57,501 bases of DNA from Roseovarius atlanticus (lineage in GTDB: Bacteria; Pseudomonadota; Alphaproteobacteria; Rhodobacterales; Rhodobacteraceae): the NCBI RefSeq assembly GCF_001441615.1, contig NZ_LAXJ01000024.1, forward strand, positions 1 to 57,501, given 5' to 3'. The position numbers were made by a program, and so were the translations under genes. Below, in pieces: positions 9,612 through 18,393 of this stretch. How positions within the stretch are numbered: the first letter of the stretch is position 1; each line of letters starts with the position of its first letter. A model generated the notes under the pieces. The model was not told the origin of the DNA, did not search any database, and was given only the letters and a program-made list of their open reading frames with translations.

Positions 9612-10121
9612 TCAGTTCTCGCTCAGCGCGACCTTCATGTCCTTGACCTGATAGATCACCTCGCCATCGGCCTCGACCCGGCCATCGGCGACACCCATGG
9701 TCAGCCGCCGCGTCTGCACGGCCTTGGTGAAATCCACGTAATAGGTCAGCATCTTGCGGTCCGGGCGCACCATGCCGGTCAGCTTCACCTCGCCCACGCC
9801 CAGCGCATAGCCGCGCCCCTGCCAGCCGCGCCAGCCCAGGTTGAACCCCGTCAGCTGCCACAGCCCGTCCAGGCCCAGACACCCGGGCATGATCGGATTG
9901 CCCGGGAAATGGCATTCAAAGAACCACAGGTCCGGCTTGATGTCGAACTCGGCCACCACGTGCCCCTTGCCATGCGGCCCGCCATCGCCCGAGATATCGG
10001 TGATCCGGTCCATCATCAGCATCGGCGGCTCGGGCAACTGCGCGTTGCCGGGGCCAAAAAGCTCGCCACGTGCGCATTTCAGCAGGTCTTCACGGTCGAA
10101 GCTGCTCGGGAAGTCGGCCAT
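9612..10121 (-). CDS. fabA: 3-hydroxydecanoyl-ACP dehydratase/isomerase FabA
   Basis: 169-residue hot-dog-fold enzyme that dehydrates 3-hydroxydecanoyl-ACP and isomerises the product, opening the unsaturated fatty acid branch. The catalytic His is in [20 protein letters not shown] and the Asp lies 14 residues later in the same segment. Length is normal for FabA (FabZ is shorter). It is divergent from irr over a 155-base intergenic region. Its usual partner fabB lies 3 kb downstream on the same strand, beyond the inserted genes. Confidence 0.96.
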   Translation of the reverse strand: MADFPSSFDREDLLKCARGELFGPGNAQLPEPPMLMMDRITDISGDGGPHGKGHVVAEFDIKPDLWFFECHFPGNPIMPGCLGLDGLWQLTGFNLGWRGWQGRGYALGVGEVKLTGMVRPDRKMLTYYVDFTKAVQTRRLTMGVADGRVEADGEVIYQVKDMKVALSEN

Positions 10122-10225
10122 AGGGTCGCACCCTTTTCTCAGTTGGTTCCGTCACCCGATCCTGTAACACCCCGCAAAACCCCCGCGCAAGCCCTGCCGC
10201 GTTGCGCTATGGTGCAGAATTTTGT

Positions 10226-10255
10226 TTGAAATTACCCTGTGGTGACCCCTATATT
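10226..10255 (+). promoter_or_regulatory. Probable irr promoter with an A/T palindrome over the -35
   Basis: TTGAAA (10226-10231) and TATATT (10250-10255) are separated by 18 bases and lie 22 bases before the irr ATG. The inverted repeat AATTT-N6-AAATT (10218-10233) covers the -35, a plausible operator for autoregulation or iron control. Binding is inference. Confidence 0.45.
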
Positions 10256-10276
10256 GTCATTGAGACAGGAGCTTTC

Positions 10277-10702
10277 ATGACCGATACCGAGGCAACAACC
10301 CGAGGCACCGAATGGCTCGCAGGCGCAGGACTGCGCCCGACCCGTCAGCGCGTCGCGCTGGCCACGCTGCTCGTGGGCGACGGCCAACACCGCCACGTCA
10401 CCGCCGAAAGCCTCTTTGCCGCCGTCTGCGAAAACGGCGACAGCGTCTCGCTCGCGACCGTCTACAACACCCTGCGCGCCTTCTGCGACGTGGGCCTGTT
10501 GCAAGAGGTCACGGTCGACGGCTCCAAAAGCTATTTCGATACCAACACCCACGATCACCCGCATTTCTTCTGGGAGGATGAGCAGCGCCTTTCCGACGCG
10601 CCCGCCGACGAGCTTGAGATCGCCCGCCTGCCCGGTGCGCCCGAAGGCGCGGAAATCGCATCGGTGGACGTGGTGATCCGCCTGCGCCGCAAATCCGGCT
10701 GA
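10277..10702 (+). CDS. irr: Fur-family iron response regulator Irr
   Basis: 141-residue Fur-type repressor. The winged helix is in the first half (GLRPTRQRVALATLL, SLATVYNTLRAFCDVGLLQEV). The His-rich segment HDHPHFFWEDEQ replaces the longer Fur metal site and is typical of Irr. The C-terminus is short and lacks the CxxC zinc pairs of Fur. Irr senses haem/iron status in Alphaproteobacteria. The place next to divergent fabA is the usual one for Rhodobacterales irr as I know it. The ATG at 10277 follows ACAGGAG. Confidence 0.88.
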   Translation: MTDTEATTRGTEWLAGAGLRPTRQRVALATLLVGDGQHRHVTAESLFAAVCENGDSVSLATVYNTLRAFCDVGLLQEVTVDGSKSYFDTNTHDHPHFFWEDEQRLSDAPADELEIARLPGAPEGAEIASVDVVIRLRRKSG

Positions 10703-10712
10703 CCCGCCCGGA

Positions 10713-11699
10713 ATGCGCGCCGCCCATTACGAACAATTCGGACCCGCCGAAGACGTCCTCAGCGTCGGAGAGGTCGACACCCCCACCCCCGGCCCGGGCG
10801 AGGTTCTGGTGCGGCTCACCCATTCCGGCGTAAACCCGTCCGACGCCAAGTCCCGCGCGGGCTCCCGCCCCGGCGTGACCAAACCCGATTTTCCGCGCAT
10901 CATCCCCCATTCCGACGGTGCCGGCACGATCTTCGCCGTGGGCGAAGGCGTCGATCCCGCCCGCATGGATCAGCATGTCTGGCTCTGGAATGCCCAGTGG
11001 CAACGCGCCCACGGCACCGCCGCCGAGATGATCGCCCTGCCCGCCGACCAGGCCGTGCCCCTGCCCGACGGCGTCAGCCACGAGGTCGGCGCGACGCTGG
11101 GCATCCCCGGCCTCACCGCATGCCAGACAGTCTTTGGCGGCGGCGAAGTGGCGGGCCAGACGCTGCTCATTTCCGGCGGTGCGGGGGCCGTGGGCCACAT
11201 GGCCGTGCAACTGGCCAAGTGGGGCGGCGCCACCGTCATCACCACCGCCTCGGCAGACGCCGCCGACTATGTGGGCCGCACCGGCGCGGACCATGTGCTC
11301 GACTACCGCGACGACGATCTGGCGGCAAAGATCAAGGACCTGGCCCCCGGCGGCATCGACCGCGCGGTCGAGGTCGAGTTCGGCACCAACGCCGCCCTTC
11401 TGGCCGAGGTGATGAAACCCATGGGCACCATCGCCACCTATGGCTCGGCCAAGGCCATGACGCCGGAACTGCCCTTCGGCCCGATGCTGTTCAAGGCGCT
11501 CAAGATCGACATCACCTTGATCTACATCCTGCCGCCTGCGGAGCGCGCCGCGGCCATCGCCCGTCTGCACGCGGCCCTCACCGAAGGCGCGCTGAAACCC
11601 GCAATCCACGCCTGCCTGCCGCTCTCCGACTGCGTGACAGCGCACAACATGGTGCTCAGCCCCGGCCGCCGCGGCGCGGTCCTGCTGGAAACCGTCTAG
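10713..11699 (+). CDS. NADPH:quinone reductase-like zinc-independent oxidoreductase
   Basis: 328-residue medium-chain dehydrogenase/reductase of the quinone oxidoreductase branch. The N-terminal GroES-like domain (PGPGEVLVRLTHSGVNPSDAK) lacks the catalytic-zinc Cys and the structural zinc loop. The Rossmann motif is SGGAGAVGHMAVQLAKW, followed by DHVLDYRDDD. This points to NADPH-dependent reduction of quinones or enones. It starts 10 bases after irr and is probably cotranscribed, though nothing ties its function to iron. Confidence 0.88.
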   Translation: MRAAHYEQFGPAEDVLSVGEVDTPTPGPGEVLVRLTHSGVNPSDAKSRAGSRPGVTKPDFPRIIPHSDGAGTIFAVGEGVDPARMDQHVWLWNAQWQRAHGTAAEMIALPADQAVPLPDGVSHEVGATLGIPGLTACQTVFGGGEVAGQTLLISGGAGAVGHMAVQLAKWGGATVITTASADAADYVGRTGADHVLDYRDDDLAAKIKDLAPGGIDRAVEVEFGTNAALLAEVMKPMGTIATYGSAKAMTPELPFGPMLFKALKIDITLIYILPPAERAAAIARLHAALTEGALKPAIHACLPLSDCVTAHNMVLSPGRRGAVLLETV

Positions 11700-11738
11700 G
11701 CCACCTCGCGCACGGCGCAACAGGCCCGCGACCCGGCC

Positions 11739-12389
11739 TCACAACCGCGCGAACTCCGCCCCGATCTCGGCATTGCCGTCATTGCGCTCAAGCCGCTCCA
11801 ACATCGACGTGATCTTCTTTCTCAGCCGTCGCGACCGGATCTGCCGCGCCTCCAGCTTGCGGGGCGCCAGCCGCACGCCCTCGCCGCCCGGAACCAGATC
11901 GAACTCGCGCACCGCCGCGACCACGTGATTGGCCTGGTTGGTCGCACAGACCGCCACCAGTTTCAGACAGCGGTCCTTAAGGTCGCTTTCGTCCGCACTA
12001 TGCCCCGCCCGGCGCGCCACATCCTCGAAGGTTCCGATATCCACGTACCCGCCCGACGGGATCGGCCCCTGCCCGGTCACGTTCGTCGGCTGCTCCAACT
12101 CCTCCTTGCGCAACTCCTCGCGGTCGACGACGCTGGCGACATCGACCTCCTCGCCCCGATCCAGGGACGCCAGCACATCCAGCAGATAGGCGGGCTGCGC
12201 ACCCATGTTCGACACCAGGCACCGCGCCTTCATGTCCTGCCCGCCACCGCGGTTGATCAGGATGCTCGACCGGCGTTGCTGGATATAGCCGCTCAGGAAG
12301 ATATGCAGGTAGACCAGCCACACGAAAGTCGTCGTCAGGCTGGCCGCGATCTGAACGATCTCCACATTCTCTTTCAGAAAATCCAGCAT
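11739..12389 (-). CDS. Membrane-anchored hypothetical protein
   Basis: 216 residues with one N-terminal helix (VQIAASLTTTFVWLVYLHIFLSGYI). A cytoplasmic part follows that starts with a beta-rich region (SSILINRGGGQDMKARCLVSNMGAQPAYLLDVLA). The C-terminus is basic and helical (RKLEARQIRSRRLRKKITSMLERL). I do not recognise the family, although short one-helix proteins of this layout are common in Rhodobacterales. It is convergent with the preceding oxidoreductase and monocistronic. Confidence 0.6.
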   Translation of the reverse strand: MLDFLKENVEIVQIAASLTTTFVWLVYLHIFLSGYIQQRRSSILINRGGGQDMKARCLVSNMGAQPAYLLDVLASLDRGEEVDVASVVDREELRKEELEQPTNVTGQGPIPSGGYVDIGTFEDVARRAGHSADESDLKDRCLKLVAVCATNQANHVVAAVREFDLVPGGEGVRLAPRKLEARQIRSRRLRKKITSMLERLERNDGNAEIGAEFARL

Positions 12390-12634
12390 TGCCGCAGTGT
12401 CTCTTTATCTCATTGGCTTCGGTACAAGAAGGCAACGCAGACCCTGCACCCGTGTTCCTGCCGGCCCGTGACAACTAGGCCAACGGCCCGGCGATCCTCC
12501 GGCCTGCACAATGCAAATCGCGCGCAACGAGCCTTCGTCACGCGCGTTCAAAATATCAGACGCCTCGCTTTATCCCGAGACGCGTTCGCCAAGGGCGCGG
12601 CGAGGCGCGCGCCCCGCCCTCGCGCTTCATTCTA

Positions 12635-13066
12635 TCACTTGTCGATCCCGACAAGCTCCACGTCGAAGGTCAGGTCCTTGCCCGCCAGCGGGTGGTTGGC
12701 GTCCAGCGTCACCTGCTCTTCGGTGACTTCGGCCACCATCACCTGCAGGGTCTGCCCCTGCGGCGTCTGCACCTGCAACTGCGTGCCGATGTCCAGCGGG
12801 ATGTCGTCGGGAATGTCGGCGCGCGGCACCGCCTGCTTGGCGGCCGGGTCCAGCGGGCCATAGGCTTCGTCCGCGGGCACTTCGACGGTCTTCTTGTCGC
12901 CCACTTCCATGCCCGGAATCGCCTTGTCGAGGCCGGGAATGATCTGGCCCGAGCCGACCTGAAATTCCAGCGGATCGCGCCCTTCGCTGCTGTCAAAGGT
13001 CGTGCCGTCGGCCAGTGTGCCCTTGTAATGAACTTTTACCGTATCGCCGGATTTTACCTGCGTCAT
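12635..13066 (-). CDS. FKBP-type peptidyl-prolyl cis-trans isomerase
   Basis: 143-residue FKBP domain protein of the SlyD-like kind. The N-terminus VKVHYKGTLADGTTFDSS and QIIPGLDKAIPGMEVGDKK are FKBP fold motifs. The insert-in-flap region (EVPADEAYGPLDP onward, then VTLDANHPLAGKDLTFDVEL) matches SlyD/FkpB proteins. There is no His-rich tail and no signal peptide, so it is a cytoplasmic folding helper. Monocistronic. Confidence 0.9.
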   Translation of the reverse strand: MTQVKSGDTVKVHYKGTLADGTTFDSSEGRDPLEFQVGSGQIIPGLDKAIPGMEVGDKKTVEVPADEAYGPLDPAAKQAVPRADIPDDIPLDIGTQLQVQTPQGQTLQVMVAEVTEEQVTLDANHPLAGKDLTFDVELVGIDK

Positions 13067-13235
13067 GTGGTTTCCAATCTGTTTGGGGGATGGGTTTCCA
13101 AGGCCGCGCCGCGCGCGGGTGCTTGCTTGTCTGACCCAAAACTAACCCGCCATGGCCGCGATTGCAAACAGGGTTCCAACCCTTCCCCAGACGTGCCACT
13201 CTGCCCCCCGAACCACCCCGCACGCGAAGGCCCAC

Positions 13236-13919
13236 ATGCCCATCACCACCTGTATCTTCGACGCCTACGGCACGCTTTTCGACGTCGCCGCCGCCGCCCG
13301 CACCGCCGCCAATGAGCCGGGCCGCGAGGCGTTCAAATCCCACTGGCCCGCCATCGCCGAGCACTGGCGCCTGAAACAGCTGCAATACACCTGGCTGCGC
13401 GCGATCACCGGCGATCACACCGATTTCTGGACCGTCACCCAGGACGGCCTCGACTGGGCGCTCGAGGCCGAGGGCCTCTCGGACGACGCCGACCTGCGCG
13501 AACGCCTTCTGGCCCTCTACTGGGAACTCGAGGCCTACCCTGAAGTGCCCGCCATGCTCCACGCGCTCAAGGACGCCGGGAAAAACACCGCGATCCTGTC
13601 CAACGGCTCGCCGGACATGCTGGACGGCGCGGTCAAATCGGCGGGCATTGGCGACGTTCTGGATGACGTGCTCTCGGTCGAAAGCGTCGGCATCTTCAAA
13701 CCCCACGCCTCCGTCTATGACCTCGTCGGCCACCGCTTCGGCTGCGCCAGATCCGAGGTCCTCTTCGTCTCCTCCAACGGCTGGGACGCCGCCGCCGCGG
13801 CGGGCTATGGCTTCACCACCGCCTGGGTCAACCGCGCCGGCGCGCCCATGGACCGCCTGCCCGCCACCCCCGACCATATCCTGTCGGACCTCACCGGCAT
13901 CCCGGAGCTTGCCAAGTAA
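13236..13919 (+). CDS. Haloacid dehalogenase type II-like HAD hydrolase
   Basis: 227-residue HAD protein. Motif I with the nucleophile Asp is FDAYGTLFD, motif II is ILSNGSPDM, motif III Lys is in GIFKPHASVYDL, and the last motif is VSSNGWDAAAAAGYGFTTAWVNR, all typical of L-2-haloacid dehalogenases. It would hydrolyse 2-haloalkanoates, but close relatives act on other small substrates. The ATG at 13236 is taken because the nucleophile motif follows within ten residues. The stop overlaps the start of the next gene (TAATG), so this is the first gene of a coupled operon. Confidence 0.86.
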   Translation: MPITTCIFDAYGTLFDVAAAARTAANEPGREAFKSHWPAIAEHWRLKQLQYTWLRAITGDHTDFWTVTQDGLDWALEAEGLSDDADLRERLLALYWELEAYPEVPAMLHALKDAGKNTAILSNGSPDMLDGAVKSAGIGDVLDDVLSVESVGIFKPHASVYDLVGHRFGCARSEVLFVSSNGWDAAAAAGYGFTTAWVNRAGAPMDRLPATPDHILSDLTGIPELAK

Positions 13920-14752
13920 TGCCGCACTTCACCACCACCGACGGCCTCTCGCTGCACTACACCGACGAGGGAACCGGCACGCCCATCCTCTGCCTCGCCG
14001 GTCTTACCCGAAACGTCACCGACTTCACCTACCTCGTGCCGCACCTGTCGGACCACCGCGTCATCCGGCTCGACTATCGCGGTCGCGGTCAGTCGGACCA
14101 TGCCGAGGATTACATGACCTACAACATCCTGCGCGAAGGCCAGGATGCCATCGAACTGCTTGACCATCTGGGCATCGAGAAAACCATCCTCATCGGCACT
14201 TCGCGCGGCGGCCTCATCGCCATGGCGCTGTCGCACAGCAACCCCGATCGCCTCGCCGGCGTCGTGCTCAACGACATCGGGCCGGAGGTCGCCCCCATCG
14301 GCATCCAGCGCATCATGGACTACGTCGGCAAGACGCCACCCTTCGCCAATCTCGACGCCGCCGCCGACGCGCTGGCCGCAGGCCACGCACAGGACTTCCC
14401 CGACATCCCCCTCACCCGCTGGCGCGAACAGGCCGAGTTCATGTGGCAGGACGCCCCCTCGGGCGGCATCGTCCTGCGCTACGACCCCCGCCTGCGTGAC
14501 GCGCTGGTCGGACAGGCCGGCGCGGGCGAGGCCGTGGATCTCTGGGCGCTCTTCGACGGGCTGAAACCCATCCCCACCGCCTCGATCCGGGGCGAGAATT
14601 CCGACCTCTTCACCGCCGAGACGCAAGCGCAGATGCAGACCCGCCATCCCGGCATGATCACCGTCGTGGTGCCGAACCGCGGCCACGTCCCCTTCCTCGA
14701 CGAGCCCCAGTCCCTCGCCGCCATCCGCCAACTGCTGGACAAGGCCTTATGA
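13919..14752 (+). CDS. Alpha/beta-fold hydrolase
   Basis: 277-residue alpha/beta hydrolase. The nucleophile Ser is in LIGTSRGGLIAM, the acid is probably the Asp in RGENSDLF, and the His is in VPNRGHVPFLDEPQ. The oxyanion strand is CLAGLTRNVTDF. The substrate is unknown. It overlaps the HAD gene upstream and the dehydratase gene downstream by four bases each, so the cluster is translationally coupled. Confidence 0.87.
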   Translation: MPHFTTTDGLSLHYTDEGTGTPILCLAGLTRNVTDFTYLVPHLSDHRVIRLDYRGRGQSDHAEDYMTYNILREGQDAIELLDHLGIEKTILIGTSRGGLIAMALSHSNPDRLAGVVLNDIGPEVAPIGIQRIMDYVGKTPPFANLDAAADALAAGHAQDFPDIPLTRWREQAEFMWQDAPSGGIVLRYDPRLRDALVGQAGAGEAVDLWALFDGLKPIPTASIRGENSDLFTAETQAQMQTRHPGMITVVVPNRGHVPFLDEPQSLAAIRQLLDKAL

Positions 14753-15735
14753 GCGACATCGCCCTCATCCGCGCCGCTGCCGAACGCCTCAAGGGCCACG
14801 TCCGCCGCACGCCGCTCCTCTCCTCACCCTTCCTCGACGAAATCGCGGGCCGCCGCATCCTCGTCAAACCCGAATGCCTGCAACATACCGGCAGCTTCAA
14901 GTATCGCGGCGGCCGCTCCGCCGTTTCCGCGCTCGACCCCGAGACCCGCGCCAAGGGCGTCATCGCCTTTTCCTCCGGCAACCACGCGCAGGGCGTGGCG
15001 CTGGCCGCCTGCCAGATGGGCGCCCCCGCCGTCTTCATCATGCCCGCCGACGCACCGCAGCTGAAAATCGCCAACACCCGCGCCCTCGGCGCCGAAGTCG
15101 TCCTCTACGACCGCGCCGCCGGCGAAAGCCGCGAGGAGCTGGGCGAGGCACTACAGGCCGAGCGCGACCTCACCCTCATCCGCCCCTATGACGAACCCCA
15201 GGTCATCGCCGGCCAAGGCACCTGCGGGCTGGAAATCGCCGAACAGGCCGCCGAGCTGGGCATCCATGAGGCCGAAATGCTGGTCTGCTGCGGCGGTGGC
15301 GGCTTCACCTCCGGCATCGCCCTGGCATTGGAGGCCGACGCGCCGGGCCTCAAGGTGCGCCCGGTGGAACCCGAAGGCTTCGACGACGTCACCCGCTCGC
15401 TCGCCTCGGGGCGGATCGAGACCAACGCAGGCGTCAGTGGCAATATCTGCGACGCCATCCTCACCCCCGCGCCGGGCAAGATCACCTTCCCGATCCTCAA
15501 ACGCTTCTGCGGGCCGGGCCTCGTCGTCAGCGAGGATGACTGCCTGCGCGCCATGGCCCACGCGTTCCAGCGCCTGAAACTGGTGGCCGAACCCGGCGGC
15601 GCCGCCGCCCTGGCCGCCGCGCTGTTCCATGGCGATCAGCTCAGCGCCGACACGGTCATCGTCACCATCTCGGGCGGCAATGTCGACGCGCCCATGTTCC
15701 AGCGCGCCCTGCAAACCCTCGGAGACACCTCATGA
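14749..15735 (+). CDS. Threonine/serine dehydratase (PLP fold type II)
   Basis: 328 residues. The PLP lysine is in HTGSFKYRGG, the phosphate-binding glycines in CCGGGGFTSG, and SSGNHAQGVALAA is the family substrate loop. There is no regulatory ACT domain, so it resembles catabolic dehydratases or racemases. Threonine, serine or beta-hydroxyaspartate could be the substrate, and the sequence does not decide. It overlaps its neighbours on both sides (ATGA). Confidence 0.87.
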   Translation: MSDIALIRAAAERLKGHVRRTPLLSSPFLDEIAGRRILVKPECLQHTGSFKYRGGRSAVSALDPETRAKGVIAFSSGNHAQGVALAACQMGAPAVFIMPADAPQLKIANTRALGAEVVLYDRAAGESREELGEALQAERDLTLIRPYDEPQVIAGQGTCGLEIAEQAAELGIHEAEMLVCCGGGGFTSGIALALEADAPGLKVRPVEPEGFDDVTRSLASGRIETNAGVSGNICDAILTPAPGKITFPILKRFCGPGLVVSEDDCLRAMAHAFQRLKLVAEPGGAAALAAALFHGDQLSADTVIVTISGGNVDAPMFQRALQTLGDTS

Positions 15736-16196
15736 GACGCATCGAAGGCGACCTGATAGCCCTCGCCAAATCCGGGCAGTTCGACGTGCTCGTGCACGGC
15801 TGCAACTGCTTTCACACGATGGGCGCGGGCATCGCGAAAATCATCGCCAAGGAGTTTCCCGCCGCCGCGCAGGCCGACATGGAGACGCCCAAAGGTGACC
15901 GCGCCAAGCTGGGCACCATCTCCCACGCCACGGTCGAATGCGACGGCCACAGCCTGACCATCGTGAACGCCTACACCCAGTTCGATCACAGCGGTCACGG
16001 ACAAAAGGTCGACTACAACGCCCTGCAATCGGCGTTCGAGGCCGTGGCCCGTGAATTCCCCGAAGCCCGCATCGGCTATCCCCTGATCGGTGCAGGGTTG
16101 GCAGGCGGCGACTGGGATGAAATCGCCCCACGCATCGACACTGCGCTCGACGGGATGGACCACGCCCTCGTCGTCCTGCCCGTCGCCGACGGCTAG
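15732..16196 (+). CDS. Macro-domain protein (ADP-ribose-1''-phosphate phosphatase-like)
   Basis: 154 residues forming a single macro domain. It starts with EGDLIALAKSGQFDVLVHGCNCFHTMGAGIAK, the adenosine and diphosphate loops of the Poa1p-like macro subfamily, and the second loop is YPLIGAGLAGGDWDEI. Proteins of this group bind ADP-ribose and remove phosphate or acyl groups from it. The gene overlaps the dehydratase by four bases, an unusual partner, and ends the operon just before a double palindrome. Confidence 0.85.
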   Translation: MRRIEGDLIALAKSGQFDVLVHGCNCFHTMGAGIAKIIAKEFPAAAQADMETPKGDRAKLGTISHATVECDGHSLTIVNAYTQFDHSGHGQKVDYNALQSAFEAVAREFPEARIGYPLIGAGLAGGDWDEIAPRIDTALDGMDHALVVLPVADG

Positions 16197-16219
16197 ACCT
16201 GTGGCCCGCCCCGGGCGCA

Positions 16220-16268
16220 CCCGGAATTTGCGCAAATTCCGGGATAGAAAATACGCATTTTCTATCCC
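16220..16268. repeat. Double-palindrome element (copy 1)
   Basis: A perfect 24-bp palindrome at 16220-16243 (half site CCCGGAATTTGC) overlaps by three bases a second hairpin at 16241-16268 with a 12-bp stem (GGGATAGAAAAT) and ACGC loop. It lies between the macro-domain and EEP genes, both on the + strand. There is no T-tract, so a simple terminator is unlikely. It resembles copy 2 at 20787-20831 in plan. Confidence 0.8.
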
Positions 16269-16311
16269 GTTTTCCGCGCGAAAAACGCCAGGACCATAGG
16301 ATAGGCCCCCC

Positions 16312-17517
16312 ATGACCGACGTCACCATCGCCAGCTTCAACGTCAAGAACCTCATCGGCCCCGACCGGGAATATTACGAATTCCAGTCCTACACCCCCGA
16401 GGAATACGCCTGGAAACTCGACTGGATGGCCGACCAGCTTCTGACGCTCGACGCCGACGTGGTCTGCTTTCAGGAAATCTTCGAAAAAGACGCCCTGCAC
16501 GCCGTCATCGACGAGGCGTCCATTCGCGCCCGCGCCCTCAACGACGCGTCCATCCCGGACCGATCGAAGCGCTATCACCGCAAGGCGATCTTCCGCAAAC
16601 TGGCCGTCACGCCCTATGACAACGCCACGCTCGCCTTCGCCCCCAACGCCGCCGACACCGGCGAGCCGGGCAAACGCCGCCCCGGCGTCGCGATCCTGTC
16701 GCGGCTGGGCTTCATTGGGACGCCCGAGATCATCCAGGACCTGGAAGAGCCGCTCACCATCCCCTTCACGCCCCTGCGCGGCATGGAGGGCACGCGGGAC
16801 GCCGGCCATTACGTCCTGCGCCGCCTCTCGCGGCCCGTCATCAAGGCGCGCATCCCCATGGGCGGCCAGACCGTGACCGTCTTCAACTGCCACCTCAAAT
16901 CCAAGCTGGGCGAATACATCACGCCCCCCGGCGCCGACTATGCCCCCGAAGAGGACCTCACCGATTACGATCCCATCGGCCGCGCCATGGGGTCATTGCG
17001 CGCCACGGTCCGCCGCATGGCCGAGGCCTGGGTACTGCGCCGCGAGGTCGTGCGCGAGATCGAGGCGGGTCATCCGGTCATGGTTCTGGGCGATTTCAAC
17101 GACGGTGAACACGCCGTCTCGTCCGAGATCATCACCGGCGAGGCCCCCTTCAGGAACTATTCCTGGATGCTGCGCCACGACGCGCAGGACCGCTCCGACC
17201 GCTACTCGGACGAGGAAAACCGCCAGATCACCGAGGATGTCGAACGTGTGCGGCTGCACTCGGCGGAAAAGATGTTCGTCCGCAAATCCCTGCGCGACAT
17301 GGTCTACACTGCGGCCTTCGGCGGCGTCTACGAGAGCATCGATCAGATCTTCATGTCCCGCCACTTTCACCCAGACAATGCCGACCGGGCGGGCGAGATG
17401 ACCTATTTCAGCGTCTTCAACGACCACCTGACCGACGGCTCGCACCCCGAGGCGCCCTATAACAAGCTGGCCTCCGACCACGGCCAGATCATGGCCCACC
17501 TGCGCATGAAAGGTTGA
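16312..17517 (+). CDS. Endonuclease/exonuclease/phosphatase family protein
   Basis: 401-residue DNase I-like phosphodiesterase. Motifs in order are IASFNVKNLI (Asn), VVCFQEIF (metal-binding Glu), GVAILSRLGF, VFNCHLKSKLGE (His), VLGDFNDGEHAV (Asp/Asn) and a terminal SDHGQI (Asp-His pair). Relatives cleave nucleic acids, lipids or sugar phosphates. There is no signal peptide, so it is cytoplasmic. It starts 44 bases after the palindrome element and nearly abuts the lactonase gene. Confidence 0.87.
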   Translation: MTDVTIASFNVKNLIGPDREYYEFQSYTPEEYAWKLDWMADQLLTLDADVVCFQEIFEKDALHAVIDEASIRARALNDASIPDRSKRYHRKAIFRKLAVTPYDNATLAFAPNAADTGEPGKRRPGVAILSRLGFIGTPEIIQDLEEPLTIPFTPLRGMEGTRDAGHYVLRRLSRPVIKARIPMGGQTVTVFNCHLKSKLGEYITPPGADYAPEEDLTDYDPIGRAMGSLRATVRRMAEAWVLRREVVREIEAGHPVMVLGDFNDGEHAVSSEIITGEAPFRNYSWMLRHDAQDRSDRYSDEENRQITEDVERVRLHSAEKMFVRKSLRDMVYTAAFGGVYESIDQIFMSRHFHPDNADRAGEMTYFSVFNDHLTDGSHPEAPYNKLASDHGQIMAHLRMKG

Positions 17518-17525
17518 GCTTTCCG

Positions 17526-18314
17526 ATGCCCAATGTCCACCTGAACGACATCGACATCCACTACCTTGACGAGGGCGACCCGCGCGGCGCCCCCGTCGTC
17601 TTCGCCAATTCGCTGGGCACAAACCTGCATCTGTGGGACGCTATCCTGCCCCACCTGCCCGCCAGCCTGCGCCTCATCCGATATGACAAGCGCGGCCACG
17701 GCCAGACCAGCGTGCCACCCGCGCCCTATGCGATGGGCGCGCTCGTCCGCGACGCCGAGGCGCTGCTGGACCATTTGAACGTCCGCGACTGCGCCTTTAT
17801 CGGCCTCTCCATCGGCGGGCTGATCGCGCAAGGGCTGGCGGTCAAACGCCTCGACCTCGTGCGCGTGATGGTGCTGTCCAACACCGCCGCCAAGATCGGC
17901 AACAAACAGATCTGGCAGGACCGGATCGAGACCGTCCGCGCAGGCGGGATCGAGGCGCTGGCCGACGCCACCATGCAGCGCTGGTTCTCCCGCGATTTCC
18001 TTACCAAGCCCGAACTGCAAACCTGGCGCGACATGCTCACCAGCCAGCCCGACGAGGGCTACATCGGCTGCTCTGCGGCCATCTCCGGCACCGATTTCTA
18101 TACCCCCACCAGCGGCCTGCGCCTGCCAACGCTCGGCATCGCGGGGTCCGAGGATGGTGCCACCCCACCCGATCTGGTGCGCGAAACGGTGGATCTGATC
18201 CCCGGGTCCGAATTCCACCTGATGCGCCGCACGGGCCACCTGCCCTGCGTCGAGGCGCCCGAGGCCTATGCCGCCCGCCTGACGCAGTTCCTGCAAGAAA
18301 CAGGCCACATCTGA
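17526..18314 (+). CDS. pcaD: 3-oxoadipate enol-lactonase
   Basis: 262-residue alpha/beta hydrolase with the PcaD pattern: NSLGTNLHLWD oxyanion region, RYDKRGHGQTS, nucleophile Ser in IGLSIGGLIAQGLA, GSEDGATPP with the acid, and RTGHLPCVEAPEAY with the His. It hydrolyses the lactone in the beta-ketoadipate pathway. No other pca genes are in view, so the assignment rests on motifs alone. The ATG at 17526 is preferred to a TTG at 17514 that overlaps the previous stop. Confidence 0.8.
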   Translation: MPNVHLNDIDIHYLDEGDPRGAPVVFANSLGTNLHLWDAILPHLPASLRLIRYDKRGHGQTSVPPAPYAMGALVRDAEALLDHLNVRDCAFIGLSIGGLIAQGLAVKRLDLVRVMVLSNTAAKIGNKQIWQDRIETVRAGGIEALADATMQRWFSRDFLTKPELQTWRDMLTSQPDEGYIGCSAAISGTDFYTPTSGLRLPTLGIAGSEDGATPPDLVRETVDLIPGSEFHLMRRTGHLPCVEAPEAYAARLTQFLQETGHI

Positions 18315-18393
18315 CTGCGCACGCCCGACGCGCCCTTCCCGCCATGACCGGCCCCGACTACAGTCGAAACCATAGATCCAGACCGGAGCCTTC

